A stretch of 64,000 nt of DNA from Pilaira anomala (lineage: Eukaryota > Mucoromycota > Mucoromycetes > Mucorales > Mucoraceae): the NCBI GenBank assembly GCA_025716855.1, contig JAIXMQ010000086.1, forward strand, positions 1-64,000, in the 5' to 3' direction. This document shows positions 22,171 to 32,993 of this stretch, piece after piece; the stretch's first letter is position 1, and each line of letters opens with the position of its first letter. The translations under genes and the position numbers were made by a program. The notes under the pieces are model-generated. The model was not told where the DNA came from. It saw only the letters and a list, made by a program, of their open reading frames with translations, and searched no databases.

Positions 22171-25100
22171 ATGATCAATCATGAGTCTGAAGATGTTATT
22201 CTAACAAGAATTATTGAGGGTTACTCTGCTGATATTTCAGAACTCGCTGATTTACCTCAAGCTTGTGAAGATCCCGAGAACTTCACTTCATCAGAAGTTG
22301 GTAACGAAAATGACGTTGTTGAAGAAACATATATGACGCCTGTTCCTGGATTTGTCGCATCTGTAAAAAGATACGAGTCATTTGATCTTGCTTTTGAAGA
22401 ATTAAAGCATTATACAGATAGTTTATGTATCAATGCAACCATTACCAGCTCCAATTGGGAGGAAAACGAAGGAGAGGAGCGAAAAAGAAAGTACGGTGTC
22501 ATTAGATGCCATAAAAGCCGTGACTCTGCTACTGCCGCATATGTTGTAAAAGGGACACCTGGGTCTAGAAATGGCCGTTCAGCTAGATGTTCGTGTCCTT
22601 TTAAGTGGACTATTAACAGAAAGCAGTCCAAGGATAAAAATGGCAAACTTATCCAGTATTTTTCTGTTAAGGCCATTAACAATGAGCATAACCATGTGCC
22701 CAACAAAAAAACATTTGCTGCACTTAGTGTTCAACGCCAGTTGACTGTGGATCAATTGAAGTACGTGGAAGAGATGATGGTGTATGGTACCACGCCTTCT
22801 GATATGGTAACCGCTCTGTCAGAACGATATCCAGGCCAAGTCTTTGTTAACAAGACCATTTATCAAGCAAGACTTCAAATAAGAAAAAAGATTTTGAACA
22901 ATCGCACTCCTGTCCAATATCTGGTCGACAAGTTAGCTTCTACTAAGTGCTACCGTTACGAAATGGATTTTGATAACGAGGGGAGATTAAACAAGCTGTT
23001 CTTTGCGCATGAATCATCCATTGAATTATACAACCGCTATCCAGATGTTCTTGTAATGGACAGTACCTACAAGACAAATAAATTTGGTATGCCCTTATTG
23101 GAAATTGGCGGCATGACCAATTCCAATGCCACGTTTTTATTAGGATGTATTTTTTTGTCATCAGAAGAAAAGTATTCTTATGAGTGGGCATTGAAGCAAG
23201 TGGATAGATTTTGTTTTCAAAACAATACACCTAGTGTAATTGTTACTGATCGCGAAAATGCTCTAATCAACGCTATTGCCAAGGTCATTCCAGGATCAAA
23301 ACACTTTCTCTGTCGCTGGAACATATCAAATAATGTTTTCACCCACATTAATGAATGCTTCAGATCGCTCTCAAAAGATGATATGGAGATGATATTAAAC
23401 GGCTGGAAAAACTTAGTCCAAGAATCCTTTACTTCTGAGGAGTTCAATGAAAATCTGGTAAAATTTAAAGCTATTTTACCTGCTTCAGGAAAAATTGCTT
23501 TCGAGCAATACCTTGAAAAAGAGTGGGTCCCTCTTAAAGAAAAGTAAGTTCAGGGAAATATGAAATTGAAGCTGTATTTTTAATAAAAAAAAATTGTAAA
23601 TCCTTTTCGTTTAAAGGTTTGTAGAAGCATGGACTAAAAAGTATAGGCACTTCAACAGCACCTCCACATCAAGAATTGAAGGAATGCACGCAACAATGAA
23701 GAGGTATATTAAAGTTAGTACCAATGACATTGATATCGTTGTCGGCAGGCTTGATAAAGCAATCACTGCTCAAGTTAACAGAATTTGCCAAGACAATGCT
23801 GATTCCCAAGACAAATCTTTGAGCAGCATCAGCAAGATTGCCTTTTTTTTACCTGTTGTAAAAAAAATTTCAACATTTGCTTTAACCAAGGTTTTTCGCC
23901 AATATGCTATGGCAAAGATGAGTGTTAAGTACCCTTCGGTCCAGAGGTTCTCTATTGGTGAGTGTAAAGAGAGCTTTAGCAGTAAAATGGGAATCCCATG
24001 TTCTCATGAAGTAAAATCAATGCTTCTTTCTAAAAAGCAATTGATGAAAGAAGACTTCGATAGTCAGTGGTGGCTTTCCAAACCAGTTGAATCGGTCAAC
24101 AACTGCTCCCAGCTAACCGATTCTATAATTTTTGAGTCTGATGAGATGTTTGCATCTCAAGAGGTTATTAACGAGATGAGCACTCCTGCTTGTTCCTCGC
24201 AAGAAAATCAGATGCTCTCTCCTGAAGATCTTAATATCATCCAGCAAAGGTACGTAAAAATGGAAAAGATAAACAGTTTGCTAGTAAATTTGAATAACAT
24301 AATATGTTTAAATGCTAGATACAACAATGCTTTGCCGCATCGACAAGCTGCAATTCGTGCATTCTTCAAAAATCTCGCTAACAATGAGTTGCCTTATGAA
24401 TTGAGCGATCCTAATGAAGCACGTAAAAAGGGAAGAAAAAGAAAAGCTGGACTGAGTGCTCAGAATAGAAATATTTCAAGCACTCAACGCGATTCATCTG
24501 CCTTTGAGTTTGTAGTTGCTGAGCAGCAGGCTCGTAGTAAAAAATGTGGCAACTGTAGCGGCGTTGGGCATAACAGACGCAGTTGTTCCGTGAGCCAACA
24601 AGAGCTCTCACAAGAAAGTAGAGGTATATTTTAATGCCACAACAAATTGCATTAAATAAATATTAATAAAATGTTATGTATTACATGAATTTTTTACAGA
24701 TTTGCATTTGAATATGCCACAAAGGAAGCGACCTCGTGCTGAAAATTCGTTGAATTCCTCCGCTACTTGTCTCAGCGATAATAATTTGTTTGTTGAAGAC
24801 AGTAACAATGGTGGTGTAGCTGTTGTTACTCGTACGACTATCACCGATGGTGAGGAACTTTTGGACTGTCCCATTTGCAGACAACTGTTGTTATCTGACG
24901 AAAGATTTGAAGGCAACCTTGTTGAGTTGAATGTTTTGAGAGAAGCAATGGCGGAAAGATACTCTGTTCTTGCCAATAAAAAGAAAGAGTTGGCCTCTGG
25001 GAAGGGAAAGCGAACGAATAAGAAGTATGAAGAATTGATCGAAGGATTGGATGCAGAATTCTGTCGTCAGCATAATTTGTTTGAGCTTAACGTAGAGTTA

Positions 25101-25701
25101 AAAAACAACGACTGCCACGAATTGGCCTTAAAATTACCAAGAGAGATCAAATCAAGTGTTTTAAAGACTAGAATCATTTCTATCATACAAGATAAAGATT
25201 TTAAACAGTTGATAAATACGGGCAATAGCTACTTTAGAGGAGCAGCAAGATCAATGTTTGATGCCCTTCAAAATGAAGGGTACGAAAAACGGTTTGCAGG
25301 AATGGCTTTCGCAAACAGTCATGCTGGGCTTTACTCTGTAAGTATAAATTATATTATTTTAAAATGTGGTACAGGTGTCATCATCTAACATTTTTTTGTA
25401 GCCTGGCTACTATGGCCATGATGGAGCAGAGGTCATTTTCCGGACGGCAATGCAACACCTGACAAGACGCTTTCTTCTAACAACTCCTTGGGCAGAGGAA
25501 GTAGTCCAAGAGTCTGATTACCTCCTGTTCTTAAGACATACGATGTTACCAGAGATTGGATACCGTCTGATTGAGCAAGACCTTCTAAATATGGGGTATG
25601 AAATTAAAGGTTCTGAAATAATCATGGCAGAAAAAATAATGATGATCACTGCCAACATCATTTACAACAAGTCTCATATCAAAGTAGACGAAGATAATTA
25701 A
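22171..25701 (+). CDS. MULE transposase with CCHC knuckle, apparently fused by splicing to an RTC4-like domain
   Basis: I read four exons, 22171-23543, 23617-24623, 24700-25337 and 25402-25701, giving 1105 aa in one frame. In order: a FAR1/WRKY-GCM1-like zinc-binding N-terminal region (about residues 95-175, CSCPFKWTINRK, NEHNH); the MULE DDE core with first Asp in VMDSTYKTN (residue 297) and second in VTDRENALI (residue 360); a SWIM-like IPCSHEV; a CCHC knuckle CGNCSGVGHNRRSC (from residue 768). Past intron 3 come CPICRQLLL and, at about 940-1090, an RTC4-like region (HAGLYSPGYYGHDGAEVIF, MLPEIGYRLIEQDL). Without splicing at 24624 the transposase would stop at 24634, so a transposase plus a separate RTC4 gene remains possible. 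Confidence 0.8.
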
Positions 25702-25728
25702 CTTCTTAAAAAAATAATAAAAATTCAG

Positions 25729-25950
25729 TCCCCAAAATAAAAACCCAAGACCTACGAAAAATCAGTCCAAATAGTAAAAAAAAAAATATTGCCCACAAAA
25801 AAAAAATCAGATTATTGCCCACAAAAAAAAATCAGTCCAAATAGTAAAAAGTAGTAAAAAAACAAAAATCAGTCCAGAGAATAAATATTTAAAGCTCAGA
25901 GAAAAAATCAGTCCAAATAGCAAAAAAAATCAGTCCAAATAAAGATTCCC
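25729..25950. repeat. Right terminal inverted repeat of the MULE
   Basis: Reverse complement of the left end, but 222 bp rather than 198. The difference is mainly an extra copy of a TTGCCCAC-plus-A-run segment around 25788-25830, a small internal duplication present only on this side. The GGACTGATTTT motif array is conserved in inverse orientation. Confidence 0.9.
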
Positions 25951-25959
25951 AAGGATAAA
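25951..25959. repeat. Target site duplication, right copy (AAGGATAAA)
   Basis: Exact copy of 21599-21607, directly after the right inverted repeat. Confidence 0.93.
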
Positions 25960-26129
25960 AGCAGAAAGTTTTTTCTTCAAGTATTATTAAGCAAAACGGA
26001 GCTTTAACAAGGTTTTGGTTTTATTTTTTATTTTTGAAAACCTTTCCCATCAACGCGATAGAAACGCGTTTGACTCTTTTTTTTATTTTTATTTTTTTTA
26101 TTTTTTTTTATTCTGTAAATTTTTTTAAA

Positions 26130-28673
26130 ATGTCTAAATCGGTACCAAAACGATCTATTACAGATCACTTTGCTGTCATTCCAAAAGAACCAAAGAAAGA
26201 GATCAAGATGCATCCTATGTTTTTAAAAAAGATGAAAAAGAAAGCAACAGCACCAACAGTAGAAGTAGTAACGCCTACACAACAAATACAAAAAGGCTCG
26301 GAACAGGTACATGTGAAGCCAGCGCCAGTGATACCAGCGATACCAGCAACACACGCTATATCAGCAACACACGCTATATCAGCAACACACGCTATATCAG
26401 CAACACACGCTATATCAGCTGCGCCAGCACCACCGACACAAGCACCAGCTACGCCGGCAGTATTATCGCATATAAAGACAAGATCAGCCCAAGTAAAGCC
26501 AATATCTGCGCATTCAACGCCAATAGAGCCAGCACCAGCACGACCGGATCAACTCGCCCAATTAAGCTCAAAGCAAAAGCAGAAATCAGTAATAGTTCGC
26601 AAGAAGCGGCCATCACAGAAACAGCCACCTAAGCTTGATACCCACGACTACTTTAAACACCGAAAAGAACAGAGAGAAAATAAACAATTACTACCATCAC
26701 TTGGACCTTATTTATCACAAACAAAGCTTGACCTTGAATCAATTGAGGAACGTATGAATCAAGATTACCCACGCTGGAAAAAGGATACGTGTTGTAAAAC
26801 ATTTTTCGAGACGATGATGTTTAAAGAATCGAATCCAAAGCTACTTTGGTGTGACAAGTATCGACCGAACCGAGTTGAAGGATTATTGGGTTATCAACCT
26901 GATTTTGAGTACTTGAGGGATTGGTTGGAGGTATTAAAGATTCAAAAAGATCCAACTAAGAAGAAAAAGGGAGGATTTGATGGTGAAGAACTAGTGTATA
27001 ATTTGATTTTGTTAGTAGGTGATTGTGGCACTGGAAAGACAGCTGCTGCTTATACTGCTGCGAAGGAAACTGGATATACTGTATTTGAAATCAATTCGTC
27101 CACCCGACGTGCTGGTAAAGATGTAGCTAAATTAGTAGGAGAAATGACAGCGAGTCATTTGGTAAGGTTTGATTATCATGCAAGTAAAAAGAGAAAGAAA
27201 GGTGAGACGATCATCCTTAGAGATACTGTAAAGAAGAAGCCAAAGAAGGTTGATATTTCTATGCATTTTAAACGAATGTTAAGTATGGATGTTCCGAAAG
27301 AAGAAGAGCAAATGACTGACACAGATGTTGATATGGAAACAACAACAAAAAAAGCCGAAAAAGTCTTGGAAAAAGATGTTATTATGGAAGATACCGAACC
27401 TATGGATGAACTGGACTTATCATCATCTGATGTTACCTTAAAAAAAGATGAACATAAACAAAGTTTGGTTTTATTAGAAGAAGTAGATATCTTATTTGAA
27501 GATGATAAAGGATTTTGGCCTGCTGTAATTGAGCTATGTCAAAAAAGTAAGCGACCCATAATTATGACATGCAACGGTAACTATTATTAAAATAGACAAA
27601 AAAAAAAGTATATATTTACAAAATTCTCTAATTAGATTGTTCACAAATTCCATTTGATCATTTAAATATACAAAGTACGATTTATTTGTATGCACCCGAA
27701 AAAGAAAATCTATTACCGTACTTGCAATTGATTTGTTATTCAGAAAATCGGATTGTGGAACCTTATGATTTAGAATATTTGTGTGAAATATATCATTATG
27801 ATACACGAAAGATGATTGATACGTTACAGTTGTGGCTGGATAATGACAACCGATATCTTTTTGCTCGAGTGATGGGGTTCAATGACTTGATAAATGATGA
27901 AAGAGAAGGTTTATTGTTACTCATGGATCGTTTAAAAGGATCTAGTGCTAAAACAATTCAATTATGTGTGGAATATTTTAATAATACGCAACAATTGAAT
28001 GGAGCAAAGGAAAAGGAGGTCATGGGAATAGACTCTATATATAAAATAATGGACTCTGTAGCTCATGCAGACGCATGGATTGGTTTAAGCCAAAAGCAAA
28101 GACATCAGGTTAGCTACATTGATTTACTATTCATGTATATACATATACTAAGATATTAGTTAAAATTTAGATTTATGATATTGATCAGTATGACGATAAA
28201 ATAGACATGATAAATAATAATTCGTTCTTCATCTATAAAAACCCATCTAATTTAGACCGTTGGGAGTTGGGCGAAATAATTGAAAACTCAATTTCGGTCA
28301 TGAATTCACAATTTACTAGTAACAATTTATCGGCATGGGCAACACATTGGGAAGATTTGTGCAACCAAAGGTAAATATATATATATATATTTTTTTTTTC
28401 AAAAAGAATAAATCACACACAGAAACAAAACAATTTTATAGCAAGGATAGGTTGAATGAATGCATTGAAATTATAGCGCCACTACTAAGCTATCCTTCTG
28501 TTGAACAAATGAAGGATTCATTCATGACAGAATATATGCCAAATATAAGAAGTATGTGTCTCTACGATCGAGGTATTGCTGGTAAAGGAAGAACTCCAAG
28601 AAGTCGAAGGAAGATTAGATATATTAATATAGATGATGAATCAAGAGACATAATAAATTGGCAACAAACATAA
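26130..28673 (+). CDS. ELG1: Elg1/ATAD5-type alternative clamp loader large subunit
   Basis: Elg1 replaces Rfc1 in a clamp-loader complex that unloads PCNA from chromatin after replication. I read four exons, 26130-27576, 27636-28108, 28171-28370 and 28442-28673, giving 783 aa. The disordered N-terminus begins with a PIP-box-like RSITDHF (residues 7-13) and contains an ISATHA minisatellite. The AAA+ core has the family entry motif LLWCDKYRP, Walker A VGDCGTGKTAA, FEINSSTRRAGKDV, and Walker B LVLLEEVDILFEDDKGFW, which separate Elg1 from Rfc1, Rad24 and Ctf18. Sensor 1 is TCND, completed by splicing. The C-terminus (RKIRYINIDDESRDI) is short. The MULE inserted upstream may have replaced part of its promoter. 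Confidence 0.92.
26345..26420 (+). repeat. 18-bp minisatellite in the ELG1 N-terminus
   Basis: Four tandem, nearly identical 18-bp units encode ISATHA repeats in the disordered region before the AAA+ core. Confidence 0.85.
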
Positions 28674-28733
28674 ACAATACACAAGTCTATGCTCTTCGCC
28701 CCCTTATTTGTCAAATATTTGCTTTTTGGAAAC

Positions 28734-28735
<2 letters not shown>

Positions 28736-28775
<40 letters not shown>
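28736..28775. repeat. 40-bp poly(dT) tract plus CT repeat upstream of the Lrg1-type gene
   Basis: Pure T run followed by TATA repeats and a CT-rich stretch (28850-28896), placed about 55-215 bp before the start codon at 28952. Rigid poly(dA:dT) near fungal starts is known to exclude nucleosomes. That role here is inferred. Confidence 0.7.
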
Positions 28776-28778
<3 letters not shown>

Positions 28779-28861
28779 GCCATATATATATATTTACTTT
28801 CATTTCTTTTGTTTTTTTATTTTCGTGCGTGTTTCTTTTTTTCCTCTCTTTTTTCCTCTCT

Positions 28862-28903
<42 letters not shown>

Positions 28904-28951
28904 TATATATATCAAGAAAAAACTGTTCACTCTTTCTTTAAAAAAACTGAA

Positions 28952-31900
28952 ATGTCATTGCAAGATGGAATACCAACAGCACGAACTTTACAACGAAAAT
29001 CAGTATCAGTGTGTCCAAAATGTAATCAAAATTGTTTAAAAGAGGACGTTGACTTTGTTAGAGCGTTTAACCATATATATCATTACAACTGTTTTATTTG
29101 TGAGGTAACGATTTCTTATAATAGGGGAAACAGGGGAAATAAGATAATACTAATAAGGGGGTAACAATTATTTATTTATTTTTTCTCTTATATAACACAA
29201 TTAGGATTGTCAAGTACCTGTAGCAAATAAATATTATCCAATCGAAGAGGAAAATCAAAAAAATCGTGTCAGTAGAAGGAGGCTTGTTTTATGTGAATAT
29301 CATCATTTGAAACGATTAGACTTAATCTGTTTAAAATGCAATAAACCAATTACTACTCCAGACCAAAAATTTCATCCTCACTGTATTCAATGTCCTTTAT
29401 GCGTTACACCAACTGTATCTCAGTACGAACATAAGGGAACAAGTTATTGTAGACTACACTATTCATTAATACCAGAAACTCATTGTAGTGGTTGTAATCA
29501 AGCCATTTTGAAGGAATTTGTTGAACATAAAGATATACCTGATAAAATTTGGCACCCAAAATGTTATACCATTTATAAAAACTGGAATATCAAACTAGCC
29601 CCAAATTCAACACATGGTTAGTTTCCATCATCTTGTACGCTTTTCCTTATTATATTTTTTATTTAACTAACCTTTTTTTGTATGTAATATTAGATGAAAA
29701 AAACTTGATTAATATTCAAAATGAAATGGATCAGAAAGTAGATCGCGTTTGGACAGATCTATCTACATTTAAAAAATCTGCAACAGATTGTATACCTGAT
29801 ATGTTATTAAATGTTGCTTCTGGTGCTTACTTGGAAAGTATAAGAATAGCTAACCAGTTTGTAATTCATTTAGAAGTCTTGTTTTTTGCTTTAGATAGTC
29901 TTAATAATCGTTTAGAACAAAAACTTGATTGTAATACAGAAGCTCACCTTGTATGTGAACAAATGATTCGATTTTTTCAATTATTGACAATACCTTCAAA
30001 ATCTGATGTCGGAACCACTCAAGAATTAACTTCACTCGTTACTGGAATAGCCCATAATTTGAACTCTTTAATTAGAATTGGACTTGTCGCTGCATTACAT
30101 TTGGTAAGAATTCGTTTTCTTATTATAGTTTATTACCATTCTCGTAATTTTTTAATAAAAAAAACACACTCACACAAACACAAACACACACACACACACA
30201 TACAAACACACACACTTACTTACTCTTTTTTACTTACAAACAATTATTTATCTTTTGTCAATCTTTTTTTAAACATATACTACATTTAATATCTACTACT
30301 ACTACTACTCTATCTCTCTTTCTATTATCTTCCTTTTATTTTTCCATTTATCAATTAAAAAGGAACGAGATTTTGGAATACAAGATGCGATACCTCAGTT
30401 TTTAAATCAATTTATGGAATTAGAAAAGAAAACCGTTTGGACTGGAGGAAGATATAGATTTAGAGACTCACCATTTTCCGAACAAGTACATTTGTTAAAA
30501 ACGACTGCCGATAAATGCGCTGCTTGTCATTTAGTCATTAGCAACACCGAATGTTATGAAAGTCAAAGTCAGCATTTAAGATGGCACCCTTCTTGCTTTT
30601 CATGCCATACTTGCTCAATTCGACTAGATCAGAATTCAGGATTAGTAAATAATGCCAACTTATTTTGTCAATCATGTTGTACAAGTAATGCAGAAAAGTG
30701 CACTCATGTTACTTTACTGCAACAATATCTATATAATCTGAAATTGTTTTTAGCTAGGTTATCTACTTCTCTTTCTTCTTCTACTACTTCTACAACATTT
30801 ATTGGAGGTATATCTTTTTTTTTCCACCCCCTTTTTTTTATTTCACTAAAAAAAAATGCTTTTTACTACAGCTGACGATTATCAGAAAAAATCTTCAAAT
30901 GAATTCATCATGCCTGAAAAGAAGAGACAACAATCTATTTTACGTATGTTGGGAAATAGATCTTCAACAACAACAGCAAAAACAGGTTTAAATCGTACCG
31001 AATCAGTTCAATTAGGTCAAATTCGACGTACTTCTTCTAGCACATTAAAAGAAAATTCGAAATTCTTTAAAAGGAAGAATTCAAATCGACTTGTTATATC
31101 CACAGATAACACGAAAGATATATCACCCATGAACTCACCTATACCACAATCACCTAGTCCGATATCACCAACAACCAAAAGCAGGCTTACTACTAGCATT
31201 CGGCGTACTTTTACTTCAAACAGTTATTCCCCTACAGGTCGACAAAAGTTATCATTGTACGGGGTATTTGATAGAAGAAAGGCTAGACGGGCATCAGTAT
31301 TAACGTTAGATGACGCAGGACATACCACAACGAAAGCAACATACCTACCTACATTAACCCCTACACAGGATTTTATTGTTCGACATGTTTCTGTCATCAC
31401 AATACAACCCTTACTAATACCACCTCATTCGCTCGATGAATTAATCGATTTAATCGAACTGAAAAAGAACAAAAAAAGTTCAATGGATCATCAGAATTCA
31501 CCTTCAGCACTTTGGACTAAATTAATTACTCATATGAAGACACCAAAGACGAGCACTGTAAATAAGACATTTGGTGTACCATTATCAATACTTGTCATTA
31601 GAGACCATCAAGAACGGGAAGACACAGTAGGTGTAACTTTACGAGACTTTACTCCAGCTATGGCTGCATGTTTTTCAGATAGTGCATTAATACCTATTTT
31701 TGTAAAAAGTTGTATTATGGCCATATTGCAATCAGGTAACTTTATATTTATCGCTATATGTGTATTGATATTAAAAAAAAAATATTTATTAAAATTTTAT
31801 TATAGACATGTCGACAGAAGGTGTATTTCGAAAGAATGGGAATTTACGACAATTAAAAAATGTATGCGAATCAATCGATAACACCAATACAAGCCAATTT

Positions 31901-32707
31901 GATGATTTGTTATCGAGAGAGAACCCTGTACAATTAGCATCACTATTAAAACGATTTTTAAGAGAATTGCCTGAACCGCTCATGACCTTTCCGCTTTACA
32001 AATTATTTGTTGAATGTGGAAAGACATTGCCGCAAAGACTTTCTGGTGAACGAAAAAGACTATTGCATCTTGCATGTTGTTTGTTACCTAAACCCAATCG
32101 TGACACAATGTTATTATTATTTGCTAGTTTAAAATGGGTGGCAAATTTTAGTGATCATAACAAAATGGACATCCATAATTTAGCAAGCGTGATTGCACCT
32201 AGTATCTTGTATGATAAATGTTCTTCACTTGATGCGAATGCAGCTTTAGATCTTCGGAACGGGGCTCGAGAAGAAATTAATGTAATTGAAACATTAATAA
32301 GGGAAGTAGATCAAATGTCAGTTGTAAGTCTAGAAAAAGAAAGAAAAAAGAGATAAAAAGAATTTTTTTTAAGGGCTTGAAACTAATTAATCCTTTTTTA
32401 GGTACCTTCTGATTTAATATTGTTATCACTACAAGACAGTGTAAATCAAGACATGTCAGACTTGAATTCGCGTTATTTTATAAGACATTATCTTCAATTA
32501 TTAGCAGACCTAAACCGTCGAAAATCAAAAAGTGAGAACAGTAGTCCTGTCACGGTTACAGGCCCATCTAAAAAATTATCACAGCTTACAGGACTGTCGA
32601 GATATCAAGCAGGTGTTCCAAAATCAAACGCTATAAGTGCACCCACATCTGCACCACCTTCTAAGGGAAGAAGAAGCTCGTGGATTCCAAACTTAACAAA
32701 AAAATGA
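28952..32707 (+). CDS. LRG1: Lrg1-type Rho GTPase-activating protein with three LIM domains
   Basis: Stimulates GTP hydrolysis by Rho1-type GTPases and so tunes cell-wall synthesis and polarity. I read seven exons, 28952-29104, 29205-29616, 29694-30103, 30363-30807, 30872-31735, 31806-32323 and 32402-32707, giving 1035 aa. LIM1 starts CPKCNQNCLKEDVDFV. LIM2 is built around CLKCNKPITTPDQKFHPHC and CSGCNQAILKEFVEHK. LIM3 is CAACHLVISNTECY with WHPSCFSCHTC. A Ser/Thr-rich phosphorylation-prone linker (about 490-680) precedes the RhoGAP domain (about 700-930). There GVFRKNG holds the arginine finger, followed by LLKRFLRELPEPLM and HNLASVIAPSIL. Three LIM plus one RhoGAP is the Lrg1 layout rather than Rga1 (two LIM). 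Confidence 0.9.
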
Positions 32708-32954
32708 TACATTATTGCTATTACGATTACATTTATTATTCTCTATTATTCTTCTTATTTTTATACTGCTAATGTGTACTTTTTTCTTCGTTATTATTCC
32801 TACTATTGTTATTATTATTATTATTGTTTTCTTTGCGTATATGTGTGTGTACATGTGTATATGATTTATTAAAATAAACTACATGTGATTCTATATTTAC
32901 AAATATCAAAAAAAATTGTTGTTCTTGTTTTCGCTCTCTCTATATGTGTACAGA

Positions 32955-32988
<34 letters not shown>

Positions 32989-32993
<5 letters not shown>

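Larger units (their letters stand above)
21608..25950 (+). mobile_element. Complete Mutator-like DNA transposon (MULE)
   Basis: A 4343-bp element bounded by long terminal inverted repeats, left 21608-21805 and right 25729-25950. Both ends start GGGAATCTTTATTTGGACTG (right end read in reverse complement). Exact 9-bp target duplications AAGGATAAA flank it. It encodes one apparently intact spliced gene (22171-25701). The intact frame, exact target duplication and near-identical inverted repeats indicate recent insertion. It sits in the divergent promoter between RPAP1 and ELG1, 20 bp from the RPAP1 ATG (11 bp counting from the target duplication) and 179 bp from the ELG1 ATG. Confidence 0.93.

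Noticed and set aside
28658..29164. Long frames with Phe/Ser-rich N-termini (28658-29164 and 28689-29039)
   Set aside because: Their first part is translated poly-T and CT repeat; only the portion from the ATG at 28952 is real, as exon 1 of the Lrg1-type gene.
30165..30320. CA/ACT microsatellites as regulatory element
   Set aside because: They lie within an intron of the Lrg1-type gene and are simple sequence only.
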